Shown: positions 1 through 8,485 of the stretch, in pieces
Position numbering within the stretch: position 1 is the stretch's first letter
Layout of the letters: every line of letters begins with the position of its first letter
Origin: Candidatus Methylomirabilota bacterium
GTDB taxonomy: Bacteria > Methylomirabilota > Methylomirabilia > Methylomirabilales > Methylomirabilaceae
NCBI GenBank assembly: GCA_016207095.1
Contig: JACQQF010000020.1
Coordinates: forward strand, 1-64,000
Direction of reading: 5' to 3'
Length of the DNA stretch: 64,000 nucleotides
Translations under genes and position numbers: made by a program
The notes under the pieces: generated by a model
Database searches by the model: none
Seen by the model: the letters and a program-made list of their open reading frames with translations, nothing else
What the model was told of the DNA's origin: nothing

Positions 1-250
1 GCGCTACCGGAGAAACTTCCAGTCGGCTCTAGCGTTTCTCACCGACATAAAGCCAAACCTCCAGATCGCCAGATATGGCGAGCGAGTGCGTGACGAGGCT
101 GAGCAGATCTTTCGGCAATATGGACGAGATCATCGCCTTTCCTTCTGTGATGCCATTTCCTTTGTCGTGGTGACCACGCTTCTGGATGAAGTCCCCTGCC
201 TGACGTTTGATCAAGACTTCCGCAGACTGGGCCTGACAGTGATCCCCTAG
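1..250 (+). CDS. PIN-domain (VapC-like) protein, C-terminal part
   Basis: Open from the left edge (frame starting at base 2) to a TAG at 248-250, so only the last 82 codons are present. The visible end carries LSFCDAISFVVV followed by TFDQDFRRLGL, the typical third and fourth acidic positions of PIN-domain ribonucleases: an Asp in an SFCDA context, then a D-x-D before the last strand. Proteins of this kind are usually Mg-dependent RNA-cleaving toxins of type II toxin-antitoxin pairs. It is the only plus-strand gene in the first 50 kb. The N-terminus and any antitoxin lie outside the window. Confidence 0.75.
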   Translation, partial: RYRRNFQSALAFLTDIKPNLQIARYGERVRDEAEQIFRQYGRDHRLSFCDAISFVVVTTLLDEVPCLTFDQDFRRLGLTVIP

Positions 251-266
251 GGAGAAGCAGAGTCTT

Positions 267-533
267 CTAACGGCTCTGCCGCCCAATCCCTTCCAGGGCG
301 AGGAGGATCTTCTCCCGCGTCTCGGAGTCGAATTCATGGCCATAGAAGCGGAGGAAGAGTGCCCGCCGGAGGGCGGCAGGCGAGGCTAGCGGGTCCTTCT
401 CCGGCACAGAGGCCCTGACCAACGCCTGTGCCATCGCGTGCATCGAACAGCCCATCCTCACGCGTTCCTCCCCCGAACCCTCCATCAGCATGGCCACAAA
501 CATCTGCTCGATTTCAGGAGGCGTATCATTCAT
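267..533 (-). CDS. Small conserved-looking hypothetical protein (88 aa)
   Basis: The ATG at 533 follows a strong GGAGGTAA ribosome site that overlaps the stop codon of the upstream vapC, so this is the third gene of a vapB-vapC-orf operon. The product is a short, soluble, mixed-charge protein starting MNDTPPEIEQMFVAML, rich in Glu and Arg, with no membrane segment and no motif I recognise. It could be an accessory protein of the toxin-antitoxin pair or an unrelated passenger. Coupling and ribosome site support it being real; function is unknown. Confidence 0.6.
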   Translation of the reverse strand: MNDTPPEIEQMFVAMLMEGSGEERVRMGCSMHAMAQALVRASVPEKDPLASPAALRRALFLRFYGHEFDSETREKILLALEGIGRQSR

Positions 534-537
534 TCGC

Positions 538-996
538 TTACCTCCGCTCTGCTACTACCAGATCCCTCAGCCGGAGGACGATGCTGTGGCCCTTCATCTT
601 CTTCAGGAGTCCCTCGTCGGCCGTCAGGAGAGGAAATCCCACCACCTCCGCCAGGGCGATGTAGGTGGCATCGTACACCGCGATCCTGTAGGCCCAGGCG
701 ATGGCGTTGACCTTTCGCAGCAGGTCCCAGGAAGTCTGGTGAATCTCCAGGTGCAGATCGTGAAGCAAGTCAAGTGCTGAGGCTACATCAGCTTCCTTGG
801 CGCGGGCGCTATAGCGGATGGCGTTGGCGATTTCTAGAAGTCCGAACTCAGGCAGAATCAGCTTGCACAGGCCGGACGTGTGGCGGTCCCGGATCGACAG
901 GGCCAACTCGCGGTCAGCCTCGCCCTGCCGGACAAACCATTTCGCTGCGACCGACGCGTCCAGCACATACCCCTGATGATACGCGGCGACAGTCAC
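538..996 (-). CDS. vapC: VapC-type PIN-domain ribonuclease toxin
   Basis: 152 aa with the PIN layout: N-terminal YVLDASVAAKWF (first acidic residue), LPEFGLLEIANAI (conserved Glu), VYDATYIALAEVVGFPLLTAD (third Asp and the closing T-x-D). By family knowledge such proteins are Mg-dependent endoribonucleases that cut tRNA or rRNA when freed from their antitoxin. It starts with GTG, overlapping the stop of the upstream antitoxin by 4 bases (GTGA), which indicates translational coupling. Autoregulation through the operator upstream of the antitoxin is likely. Confidence 0.88.
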   Translation of the reverse strand: MTVAAYHQGYVLDASVAAKWFVRQGEADRELALSIRDRHTSGLCKLILPEFGLLEIANAIRYSARAKEADVASALDLLHDLHLEIHQTSWDLLRKVNAIAWAYRIAVYDATYIALAEVVGFPLLTADEGLLKKMKGHSIVLRLRDLVVAERR

Positions 997-1265
997 TTTG
1001 GTGAACCATGCCGAGCGTCACGAAACTGGCGGATAATGGAAACGGGGTCCCAGTCCCCAAGTTTGTCCGCCAATTCGTCCATCCGCTTGCAGGCCTCCTG
1101 CATCTTCCGGCGCCGCTCGAGCTCTTCCCTTTGCTCTAAGGCGTGCCGGAGATACGCCTCGGCCGCCTTCTGGAGAAGGGCGCTGCGATTGATCCCTTCC
1201 TGCTCGGCCTCGGCATCGACCGCCTTCAAGAGATCATCACTCATAAACACATTGACACGGGCCAT
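993..1265 (-). CDS. vapB: VapB-type ribbon-helix-helix antitoxin
   Basis: 90 aa. The first 45 residues (MARVNVFMSDDLLKAVDAEA, then NRSALLQKAAEAYL) are a ribbon-helix-helix DNA-binding domain; the rest is a charged helical tail of the sort that wraps a toxin. The ATG at 1265 is preferred over an in-frame GTG at 1271 because GGAGGT sits at the right distance only for the ATG. It neutralises the VapC encoded next to it and should repress its own promoter, which contains an 8-bp inverted repeat. Confidence 0.88.
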   Translation of the reverse strand: MARVNVFMSDDLLKAVDAEAEQEGINRSALLQKAAEAYLRHALEQREELERRRKMQEACKRMDELADKLGDWDPVSIIRQFRDARHGSPK

Positions 1266-1296
1266 TATCACCTCCAGTGTGGTACTGTTAGATTGG

Positions 1297-1332
1297 TATA
1301 TAACACACTATTGATATGCTGTCAAGTGTGTT
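1297..1332 (-). promoter_or_regulatory. Promoter and inverted-repeat operator of vapBC
   Basis: On the minus strand, TTGACA (1325-1320) and TATATA (1302-1297) are separated by exactly 17 bp. A perfect inverted repeat, AACACACT at 1302-1309 and AGTGTGTT at 1325-1332, brackets the spacer and touches both hexamers, where a ribbon-helix-helix repressor would block RNA polymerase. The predicted 5' UTR is about 25 nt and contains the GGAGGT ribosome site. Confidence 0.75.
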
Positions 1333-1337
1333 TTCTT

Positions 1338-1366
1338 GAGATTGCGTCGCTGCGCTCGCAATGACA
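1338..1366. repeat. Short dispersed palindromic repeat
   Basis: GAGATTGCGTCGCTGCGCTC followed by GCAATGACA. It can form a small stem and resembles the ends of the longer repeat at 22769-22854. Confidence 0.45.
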
Positions 1367-1392
1367 ATTCGAGCGAGAGTCTGCTTGACTGG

Positions 1393-3129
1393 CTACTTAT
1401 GAGATTCGCGGCGGGACTTGTCGGACCAGGCCAATAATTTCTCGAGCGGCATGGCATTCACGACGTCCGACTTGCCGATCCAGGCGCGGCGAGCGGTGGC
1501 GACGCCAAGGGTCATGTTCTCCAACTGATCGAGGAAGTGGGTGTCAGTGTCGATTGAAAGCATCACCCCCAGCTCCTTTGCACGTCGTGCATGGTGATCG
1601 TTCAGGTCGAGACGAGAGGGCTGGGCATTGATCTCCACGGCCTTGCCATGCTGCTTGGCCGCCGCGAAGACAGCCTCCAGGTCCACGTCGTATGGATCGC
1701 GCTCGCCGATCAGGCGGCCGGTCGGGTGGGCGAGGATATGAACATAGGGATTGCTGAGCGCCTTGACGATTCGGGCCGTCATTTCCGCACGGCCCTGTTT
1801 GAACCGGGAGTGAACGGCGCACAGCACGATGTCGAGCTGAGCCAACACCCGGTCGGGGAAGTCCATTCTCCCATCGGCCAGGATGTCGCACTCGCTGCCA
1901 GCCAGGATGCGGAGGTTCGTGTACTTCTTGTTGAGGGCGCGAATCTGTCCTATCTGCTCGATCAGCCTCTCCTCGGAAAGGCCGTGGGCGACGGTGGACG
2001 ATCGGGAATGATCCGACACGATCACGTATTCATACCTCTTCCGGTGGGCCGCTTCGACCAGCGCCTCCAGGTCGTGATGCCCGTCGCTCCAGTTGGTGTG
2101 GGCGTGCAGGTCGCCGCGCAGGTCGTCCAGCTCAAGAAGGTTCGGCAGACGCCCCTCAAGCGCAGCCTCGATCTCGCCGGCATCTTCCCGAAGCTCGGGC
2201 GGGATATACGGCAGGCCGATGGCCCGGTAGACCTCTTCCTCGGTGGCACCGGCGAGTCGCTTTCCGGTGGCCTCACTGAATACGCCATACTCGCTCACCT
2301 TGAGCCCTTTCCGTGAGGCCAGCTCGCGCACACGGATGTTGTGTTCCTTCGAGCCGGTGAAGTATTGGAGGGCGGCGCCAAAGCACCCGGGCTCGACAAC
2401 GCGCAGGTCAACCTGGATCCCTTCACGGTGCCGTATGGTCGCCTTCGTCTCTCCGTGAACCAGCACCTCAGCCGCCTGTGGCAGCGATGTGAAGATTTCC
2501 ATCACCTTTGCCGGTTTCGTTGAAGTGATCAGCAGGTCGAAGTCCCTGACGGTCTCGCGCATGCGCCGCAGACTTCCGGCCATGCTGATCTTCTTCACCT
2601 GAGGCAGCTTCTCGAGGGCCTGGACGATCTCGCGCGCCAAGGGCAGGGCACGCCCCAATGGCATCCGCTCCCGGCCCTTTTTAACCACTTGAATCCCCTT
2701 CACGATGTTCTCGATCGTCTTCTGTTTGATCCCCGGCAGGCCGAGGAGCTTCCCCTCTTGAGCAAGGGCCTCCAGCTTCTCGACGGAATCGACCTGAAGC
2801 TTCTCGAAGAGCAACTTGGCGGTCTTGGGCCCGACGCCCGGGATCGCCATCAGCTCGACGACGCCGCGCGGGATCTCTCTGCGCAACTCCTCCAGGTACT
2901 CGATCCGTCCCCTGTCAAGCGCCTGCCCGATCTTCGCCGCGAGATCCTTGCCGATCCCCGCGATCTCAGTGAGACCGCCACGCGCTGCCACCGCCTCGAT
3001 CTCTTCAGTCAAACTCTCCAGGTTCATGGCGGCCCGGCGATAGGCACGGATCTTGAAGACGTTCTCGTCTTTGATCTCGAGCAGGTCAGCGATCTCGTTG
3101 AACAGTTTTGCGATCTCCAGGTTTCTCAC
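1393..3129 (-). CDS. polX: Family X DNA polymerase / PHP phosphoesterase (PolX)
   Basis: 578 aa, the normal length of bacterial PolX. Helix-hairpin-helix segments (AIPGVGPKTAKLLFEK near residues 95-110) precede a nucleotidyltransferase core with GSLRRMRETVRDFDLL near 185-200, whose two Asp are metal ligands, and VDLRVV near 240 for the third. From about 340 a PHP domain follows (DLHAHTNWSDG, VSDHS, ILAHPTGR, DTDTH), which in this family gives 3'-5' exonuclease or end-cleaning activity. The role is gap filling in base-excision or end repair. The start is taken as GTG at 3129 (VRNLEIAKLF); the in-frame extension to 3192 is heptamer-repeat DNA and looks non-native. It lies directly after the Clp1-like kinase gene. 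Confidence 0.92.
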   Translation of the reverse strand: MRNLEIAKLFNEIADLLEIKDENVFKIRAYRRAAMNLESLTEEIEAVAARGGLTEIAGIGKDLAAKIGQALDRGRIEYLEELRREIPRGVVELMAIPGVGPKTAKLLFEKLQVDSVEKLEALAQEGKLLGLPGIKQKTIENIVKGIQVVKKGRERMPLGRALPLAREIVQALEKLPQVKKISMAGSLRRMRETVRDFDLLITSTKPAKVMEIFTSLPQAAEVLVHGETKATIRHREGIQVDLRVVEPGCFGAALQYFTGSKEHNIRVRELASRKGLKVSEYGVFSEATGKRLAGATEEEVYRAIGLPYIPPELREDAGEIEAALEGRLPNLLELDDLRGDLHAHTNWSDGHHDLEALVEAAHRKRYEYVIVSDHSRSSTVAHGLSEERLIEQIGQIRALNKKYTNLRILAGSECDILADGRMDFPDRVLAQLDIVLCAVHSRFKQGRAEMTARIVKALSNPYVHILAHPTGRLIGERDPYDVDLEAVFAAAKQHGKAVEINAQPSRLDLNDHHARRAKELGVMLSIDTDTHFLDQLENMTLGVATARRAWIGKSDVVNAMPLEKLLAWSDKSRRESHK

Positions 3130-3150
3130 TGCATCACCGGATAGCAAACA

Positions 3151-3182
3151 GTCCGAGGTACGGGGTGCGAGGTGCGACGTAC
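3151..3182. repeat. Heptamer repeat (GTGCGAG flavour), short copy
   Basis: Imperfect 7-bp units of the GGTGCGA type lie between the kinase stop and polX. Only one arm is visible, so this is a reduced copy of the family seen in the his region. Confidence 0.6.
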
Positions 3183-3195
3183 AAGGACCCACGCG

Positions 3196-4284
3196 TTACA
3201 TATGGATTTCTACACTTTGATTAGTGGCGTCGCCCAGTTCTTCTCCGGATGGGTCGAGACGGATGCTTCCAAAGTGGACGATGCCGACTCTGTGAGGCTC
3301 GGCGCACGGGCTCAGACAGAGCACTCGCCCCGAAGTCAGATCGAGGTCCTGCAGCAGACCGAGAGCGAGCAGCTCGCCATCCGCGTCCGCAAGCCCCAGG
3401 AGCAGACCTCGAATCTCGTGAGTCGCGGTGACCCGAACATCCGACACGCCAAGACGACTCTTGGCGAGCGGCAGTCCATGGAGTGATGGTGCACCCTGTA
3501 CCAAGAGGAAGGCTTCGTCTTGGCTTCGCTCGCCCCACACGACCTGTGCCCCAAGCTCTTCCGACAGGCCTCGCAGCCCGGCAGGATCGAGTGGCTTCCC
3601 GCCGTATATCCAGCTCCCCTGGACTCCGACCCCGTGCAGCGAGATCCCAACGACGGAGGACTCTCGAAAATACTCAACGAACCGTTGCGCCCTATAGCTT
3701 CGCCGGACCTGAAAGGATCGGGGGATGACATGCGGGCTCACGGGGAGGCGAGAAATCACCATCCCCTTTCTGCCTTCGAAGAGGCGGAGGATCGGCTCTA
3801 ACTCGTCATCTCTCTGCAACGCGATGAGGTGGTGTGGTGCCAGGAGGTCGATCTTGTGAAACTTGAGGCGACGCGCGGAAGGACCGAGGATGAAGCCGGT
3901 GGTATCAACCAGCAGGACCTCCGCCCCCATGGCAGAGGCCCTCTCGGCAAGCCGTTTAAGGCCAGCGGCCAGTGGCAGCATCTGTCCCGCTGGGGAGACG
4001 GCACCAACGAACCTTAGCGCGATAGGGGCAAAAACCGGCTCGATCTGGGCAGGGACGGCGAACGCGAGGCCCGCCGTCGCGGGTGGCCCGACGGTCGATT
4101 GGCCGATGTCGCCATCGACAAGCGCGACGCGCCGGCCAGCCGCCGTAAGAGTGCGCACGAGCCAACACGCCAGCGTCGTCTTGCCGGAGTCGGACGCTCC
4201 GAGGAGGACGGCCAATCCGCCCTCAGCATCGATCCTGGCGGAAAGCGCCCTCCAATCGTCAGGCACCTCGATGAGCCCCGACAT
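3196..4284 (-). CDS. Clp1/Grc3-family P-loop polynucleotide 5'-kinase-like protein
   Basis: 362 aa. The N-terminus has a Walker A loop, LLGASDSGKTTLACWL (near residues 27-43), then VALVDGDIGQSTVGPPA, the D-x-D-x-G-Q-S segment characteristic of the Clp1/Grc3/Nol9 family that phosphorylates 5'-OH ends of RNA or DNA. A Walker B-like VLLVDTTGFI follows near residue 125. The C-terminal half is a beta-rich accessory region. Bacterial members are little studied. Its position just before polX suggests a shared role in nucleic-acid end processing, which is inference. ATG at 4284. A generic MinD-like or GTPase protein is the alternative. Confidence 0.75.
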   Translation of the reverse strand: MSGLIEVPDDWRALSARIDAEGGLAVLLGASDSGKTTLACWLVRTLTAAGRRVALVDGDIGQSTVGPPATAGLAFAVPAQIEPVFAPIALRFVGAVSPAGQMLPLAAGLKRLAERASAMGAEVLLVDTTGFILGPSARRLKFHKIDLLAPHHLIALQRDDELEPILRLFEGRKGMVISRLPVSPHVIPRSFQVRRSYRAQRFVEYFRESSVVGISLHGVGVQGSWIYGGKPLDPAGLRGLSEELGAQVVWGERSQDEAFLLVQGAPSLHGLPLAKSRLGVSDVRVTATHEIRGLLLGLADADGELLALGLLQDLDLTSGRVLCLSPCAEPHRVGIVHFGSIRLDPSGEELGDATNQSVEIHM

Positions 4285-4317
4285 ACCATTCCATCTACTA
4301 CATCGGAGGTTGCTCCG

Positions 4318-5682
4318 CTAGCGGCCGGAGCCTTCGATGCCATACGCCCTGATCTTTCGGTGAAGGTTGCTCCGCTCGATCCCCAGGCGCTCCGCGGCCT
4401 TCGTGACGTTCCACTGGCTCTCCTCCAGCCGACGCAGGATGAACTCCCGCTCGAACCGCGATCGCGCATCACGTAGCGTGCCGTCGGGAGTGGACCACAC
4501 CTCCCGCTTTGGTCCACCTCGGCGAAGAGACGACGCAAGATCGAGAGGCTGGATGGTTCTCGCCGCCACCATAATGGCCAGTCGTTCGATGACGTTCCTG
4601 AGTTCTCGGACATTGCCGGGCCACTGATACTCAACCAGAAGCTCCATCGCCTCCGGCGACAGATCCTTCTCTGGCTTCCCGTACTCCTGACAGAAGGACT
4701 GGAGAAAGTACCGGGCCAGAAGCGGGATATCTTCCTGGCGTTCCCGGAGCGGCGGGATCTCAAAAGGGATGACACTCAAGCGATAAAAGAGATCTTCTCG
4801 AAAGGCGCCCCGACGGATCTCTTCCAGCAGATCCTTGTTGGAAGCAGCGATGACCCGGACATCCACGGTGAGGCCCTCGCTTCCGCCGACCCGTTCAAAG
4901 GTCTGCTCCTGAAGGACACGGAGGACCTTGGCCTGTGTTTTCAGGCTCATGTCCCCCACCTCATCGAGGAAGATCGTGGCCCCGTCACCTAACTCGAACT
5001 TGCCGCGCCGCTGGCCCGTGGCGCCGGTGAACGCACCCCGTTCATGGCCGAACAACTCGCTCTCGATCAACTCCTCCGGAATCGCGGCGCAGTTGACGAC
5101 GACAAACGGCTTATCACTCCTGGCGCTGTTGCGATGGATGGCCCTGGCGATCAACTCCTTCCCGGTGCCGCTCTCCCCCCGAATCAACACCCGCCCGTTG
5201 GACGGGGCGGCTGACAAGATCTGCTCACGAAGCATCCTGATCGCCTTGCCCTCTCCTACGATCTCGTAGCGCCGATCAAGCGTCTCGCGGAGCGATCGAT
5301 TCTCCCACTCAAGCCGGTGCAGATCCAGGGCATGGCGGACCGCCAGATGGACCTTCTCCAGGTCTAGGGGTTTCTCCAGGTAATCGTAGGCCCCAAGCTT
5401 GGTGGCCTTCACGGCCGTCTCGATAGTGCCGTGCCCCGAGATCATGATGACAGGCAATTCCTCGTGTATCCGCTTGATCGCCCCCAGGGTTGCCAACCCG
5501 TCGATCCCTGCCATCCAGATATCGAGGATGACCAAATCGGGGGGGCTCTTGTGAATGGCGCGCAACGCCTCGTTCCCGTCCCCAACCCCTGAGACACGGT
5601 ACCCCTCGTCCCTGAGGATGTCCACGATCGACTTCAGGACCTTCTGTTCATCGTCAACGACTAGGATCTGTTCGTGGGCCAC
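4318..5682 (-). CDS. ntrX: NtrC-family sigma-54-dependent response regulator (NtrX-like)
   Basis: 454 aa in the standard three-part layout. The receiver starts ILVVDDEQKVLKS, with the phospho-Asp in LVILDIWMAG near residue 53. The AAA+ domain has Walker A RGESGTGKELIARAI and an intact sigma-54-contacting GAFTGA (HERGAFTGATG). A Fis-type helix-turn-helix at the C-terminus contains VTKAAERLGIERSNLHR. It activates sigma-54 promoters when phosphorylated. Its start overlaps the 3' end of the kinase gene by 22 bp, so the partners are translationally coupled. NtrX by pairing with an NtrY-type kinase; regulated genes are unknown. Confidence 0.92.
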   Translation of the reverse strand: MAHEQILVVDDEQKVLKSIVDILRDEGYRVSGVGDGNEALRAIHKSPPDLVILDIWMAGIDGLATLGAIKRIHEELPVIMISGHGTIETAVKATKLGAYDYLEKPLDLEKVHLAVRHALDLHRLEWENRSLRETLDRRYEIVGEGKAIRMLREQILSAAPSNGRVLIRGESGTGKELIARAIHRNSARSDKPFVVVNCAAIPEELIESELFGHERGAFTGATGQRRGKFELGDGATIFLDEVGDMSLKTQAKVLRVLQEQTFERVGGSEGLTVDVRVIAASNKDLLEEIRRGAFREDLFYRLSVIPFEIPPLRERQEDIPLLARYFLQSFCQEYGKPEKDLSPEAMELLVEYQWPGNVRELRNVIERLAIMVAARTIQPLDLASSLRRGGPKREVWSTPDGTLRDARSRFEREFILRRLEESQWNVTKAAERLGIERSNLHRKIRAYGIEGSGR

Positions 5683-7922
5683 GGCCCGACTCCATCGCCA
5701 TTATCCACTGAGAATGGAAGGGCAGGCAACTCGATGATGACCCGCGTCCCCCTCGGGACGTTGTCTTCGATGCGGATCTGCCCGGCATGCTCGGCCACGA
5801 TCCGGTGCACGATGGCCAGCCCAAGGCCGGTGCCGCCGGGCTTGGTCGAGAAATAGGGAAGGAACAGCCGCTCCCTGTCGGCGCGGGGAATCCCCGGGCC
5901 GCTATCAACGACCTCCAGCGCGACAACGTGAGTCTCCTTCAGGAATCGCGTCCTGATGGCGATCTCTCCCTCCCCGTCGAGGACATCCAGGGCATTGTCC
6001 ACCAGGTTGATCAGCGCCCGCTTCATCTGCTCGGGATCCAGGTTCACGGGGGGAAGCTCCGGGGCAAGGTCGCGGGCGATCTTGACCCCTTTCGGGGCGG
6101 CTGCGTAGAGCGTCAGCACCATCTCCACTACCAGGTGGAGGTCGTTGGGTTTCGGATCGGAGGATGGCATCTTGGCCGCATACCTGGAGAATTCGTCTAC
6201 CAAGCCCTTGAGCCCGTTGACCTCCTGGATGATCGTCCGCGTGCACTCCTCGAATGCCTGCTCGTAATCAGGCGCTCGGTCGGCGAACTTCTTCCTCAAC
6301 CGTTGCGCAGCAAGTTGGATCGGGGTCAACGGGTTCTTGATCTCATGCGCGATCCGCCTCGCCACCTCCCGCCAGGCCATCGTCTGCTCGGCGCGGATCC
6401 GCTGAGTGATCTCTTCCAGCACCACAACCCTCCCCAGATGGCTCTCCGCGCGGTCGGTCAGACCGCTGATGTTCACGACGATGTTGGCGACCCGGCCATT
6501 GCGCTGAAGCGTGAGCTGTTGATCCACGATCCCGCTTGCATCGTCCGCAGTCCGCTCCAGCAGGCCGCGAAGCGGGGCGAGCGAGCCGCCGCCGAGGAGC
6601 TCGGTATAGTGACAGCGCCGCATCGAACGCCCCTCCAGCCCCAGGATGTGAATGGCCGCCGGGTTGATCGTCGTGATCATCCCCTGCCGATCAAGCGACA
6701 GGACGCCCGTGGCGATATTCTCCAGGACGGTCTCCATGTAGGCTCGCCGCTGGTCTAATTCCACGTTCGAGTGCTGGAGGTCAAGGTTGGCGCTCTCCAG
6801 TTCCGCCTTGCTCTGCCGCAGGTCCCCCGTCATCCTGTTAAAGGAGTTCACCAGGATCCCGATCTCATCGTCCGCCTTGGCGTCAACCCTGAAGGCCAGG
6901 TTCCCCGCAGCAACGGCCCTGGTCGCCTCGGCCAGTTGCTGAATCGGCACGGTGATACCGCGGGCCAGGTAGATCCCGACCCAGACAGCGGCGAAGATGA
7001 TCACGAGGGTCACCATGAGGAAGAGCATGATGTAAATCCCCTTAATGGGGTTCTTCAGCAGCTTGAGCTGCTGGTACTCTTTGACCCCACGAGTGACCTC
7101 GCCGACCCTTGCCGAGAGTCCCTCGGGAATGTAGTGGGTTGCCACCAGAAATGTGGCCCGGCCTTTCGAGTCCGACATGGCGATCGGAGCCACCCCGCGG
7201 ATCACGTCCCCCCCGGGGATCGCCTGGATCAACGCGAAGGTCTCGCCCCTCCCGCCACGCCGGAGCGCCGGGCCGAGCGCGGGCAGGTCGGCCGGCAGTC
7301 GCCCCTTCGCGCGAAGCCCCAACAGCTCGGCGCCGGTCCCATCAATGATCTGAACCGCACCGAGGTTGTACTCCGTCATCTTCTCGGCCATCAGGCCGCG
7401 CGCCAACTCCTGTCCCTCCTCGCTGTCGAGGCCGCCCGGATCGATGCGCGAGGCCATCTGGCGCGCCTGGATCACGAGGGTCTCGTGGGCAACCCTCTCG
7501 AACAGTTGGGCCACCTCCAGCGAATTCTGGAGCGACTCCTCCACCTTGATGTTGAACCAACTATCTACGCTGTTGGTGATGAGGTTGCTCGCCACGACAA
7601 AGAGGAGGAAGGCCGGCAGGAGTGAGAGGCTCACAAAGGCCACCACCAGCTTGACACGAAACTTGGAACCCAGCAGATTATCCCGACGCTCGAGATAGAC
7701 CTTGAAAAGGCTCCGAAAGACCAGAAGGACCAGGATCAGGAGGAGGACCATATTCACGTTGACGAGCGCGAAGATCAGGATGTTGCTGGCAATCGGAGTA
7801 GGAAATCGGAGTTGATGGATCAGGACCTGGACGGTCGTCAATACCACGACGAGGGCGAGGACGCCCCCTAGGATGAGGCGGGTACGGCGCTTGCGACGAT
7901 CTGGATTGATCGGGACAGTCAT
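5661..7922 (-). CDS. ntrY: NtrY-like membrane sensor histidine kinase
   Basis: 753 aa. Hydrophobic segments near residues 15-37, 44-68, 91-113 and 295-317 anchor an extracytoplasmic sensor loop. A HAMP domain (residues about 320-370), a PAS domain (ETVLENIATGVLSLDRQG), a HisKA domain with the phospho-His in RRIAHEIKNPLTPIQ and an ATPase domain ending GTGLGLAIVHRIVAEH follow. The four N-terminal membrane segments plus HAMP and PAS are typical of NtrY, which senses nitrogen, redox or envelope cues in different bacteria. It phosphorylates the adjacent NtrX. The upstream region carries nested transposon-like elements rather than an obvious promoter. Confidence 0.92.
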   Translation of the reverse strand: MTVPINPDRRKRRTRLILGGVLALVVVLTTVQVLIHQLRFPTPIASNILIFALVNVNMVLLLILVLLVFRSLFKVYLERRDNLLGSKFRVKLVVAFVSLSLLPAFLLFVVASNLITNSVDSWFNIKVEESLQNSLEVAQLFERVAHETLVIQARQMASRIDPGGLDSEEGQELARGLMAEKMTEYNLGAVQIIDGTGAELLGLRAKGRLPADLPALGPALRRGGRGETFALIQAIPGGDVIRGVAPIAMSDSKGRATFLVATHYIPEGLSARVGEVTRGVKEYQQLKLLKNPIKGIYIMLFLMVTLVIIFAAVWVGIYLARGITVPIQQLAEATRAVAAGNLAFRVDAKADDEIGILVNSFNRMTGDLRQSKAELESANLDLQHSNVELDQRRAYMETVLENIATGVLSLDRQGMITTINPAAIHILGLEGRSMRRCHYTELLGGGSLAPLRGLLERTADDASGIVDQQLTLQRNGRVANIVVNISGLTDRAESHLGRVVVLEEITQRIRAEQTMAWREVARRIAHEIKNPLTPIQLAAQRLRKKFADRAPDYEQAFEECTRTIIQEVNGLKGLVDEFSRYAAKMPSSDPKPNDLHLVVEMVLTLYAAAPKGVKIARDLAPELPPVNLDPEQMKRALINLVDNALDVLDGEGEIAIRTRFLKETHVVALEVVDSGPGIPRADRERLFLPYFSTKPGGTGLGLAIVHRIVAEHAGQIRIEDNVPRGTRVIIELPALPFSVDNGDGVGPWPTNRS

Positions 7923-7977
7923 GTGCCTGCCTGTTTTATAGGCGTATTTCTAGTGCCGTTCCAACTCGTTTCGGCTA

Positions 7978-8045
7978 ATGCCGTTCCAACTCGTTTCGGC
8001 TAATCGCCAAGAGATGTTCTGTTACCCAAATAGTTGGAACGGCAC
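7978..8045. mobile_element. Inner MITE copy 1 (68 bp, internally deleted)
   Basis: Begins ATGCCGTTCCAACT and ends AGTTGGAACGGCAC. Both sides are flanked by TA (7976-7977 and 8046-8047), as expected for a 2-bp target duplication at a TA site in the outer copy. Confidence 0.8.
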
Positions 8046-8088
8046 TAACTGTCGACAGGTGTCGTGCTAAGAACTATCGCTTTCCCTG

Positions 8089-8189
8089 GTGCCGTTCCAA
8101 CTTTTTCGGAGAGATAATGACGCGATGCAGAGGCCGATTAGGTTGCCCACACATCATGGTGTCGCGAGGCCAAATAGTTGGAACGGCAC
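8089..8189. mobile_element. Inner MITE copy 2 (101 bp)
   Basis: Begins GTGCCGTTCCAACT and ends AGTTGGAACGGCAC, flanked on both sides by TG. The interior differs from the other copies, so only the ends define it. Confidence 0.78.
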
Positions 8190-8229
8190 TGGCCTCACCG
8201 TTTTCGCGCAAATAGGTGGAACGGCACTA

Positions 8230-8485
8230 GGAGCGTCGAGGTCGCGTTGGGGTTATCGAAACCAGGGCAGAGCAGACACAACAGGAGGTAGAGGGGGAAA
8301 ATCGGCTTGACGCAGTAGCTCGCTGTCTTGGCCTGCACGACCTTCACCTCGGCTGGCACCCCGAACTCTTCGGCCACTATAGCCGAAATCTCGGACGGAT
8401 TGCAAGGGCAAAGTCGATAACCGACAACGCGGTGCCGCGAGGAAAATGGGTGGGATGACCGTGTGGGGAGTAACGGAATACGGAA
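8230..8485. other. Intergenic stretch without a convincing gene
   Basis: A short minus-strand reading frame (8195-8377) encodes a hydrophobic piece with PIFPLYLLLCLLC but has no ribosome site, runs into the MITE and cannot be matched to a family. No RNA gene or strong hairpin seen. It may hold decayed coding DNA. Confidence 0.4.

Larger units (their letters stand above)
7951..8229. mobile_element. MITE-like element, outer copy interrupted by two inner copies
   Basis: If 7978-8047 and 8088-8189 are removed, the remainder joins into an element of about 106 bp that matches, position by position, the copies at 11833-11938 and (inverted) 52578-52681. Ends are TAGTGCCGTTCCAACT and AGGTGGAACGGCACTA. 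The interruptions are themselves copies with the same ends, so this is a nested insertion. No transposase is encoded. Confidence 0.85.

Noticed and set aside
8195-8377. Short hydrophobic protein on the minus strand
   Set aside because: No ribosome site, runs into a MITE and no family resemblance.
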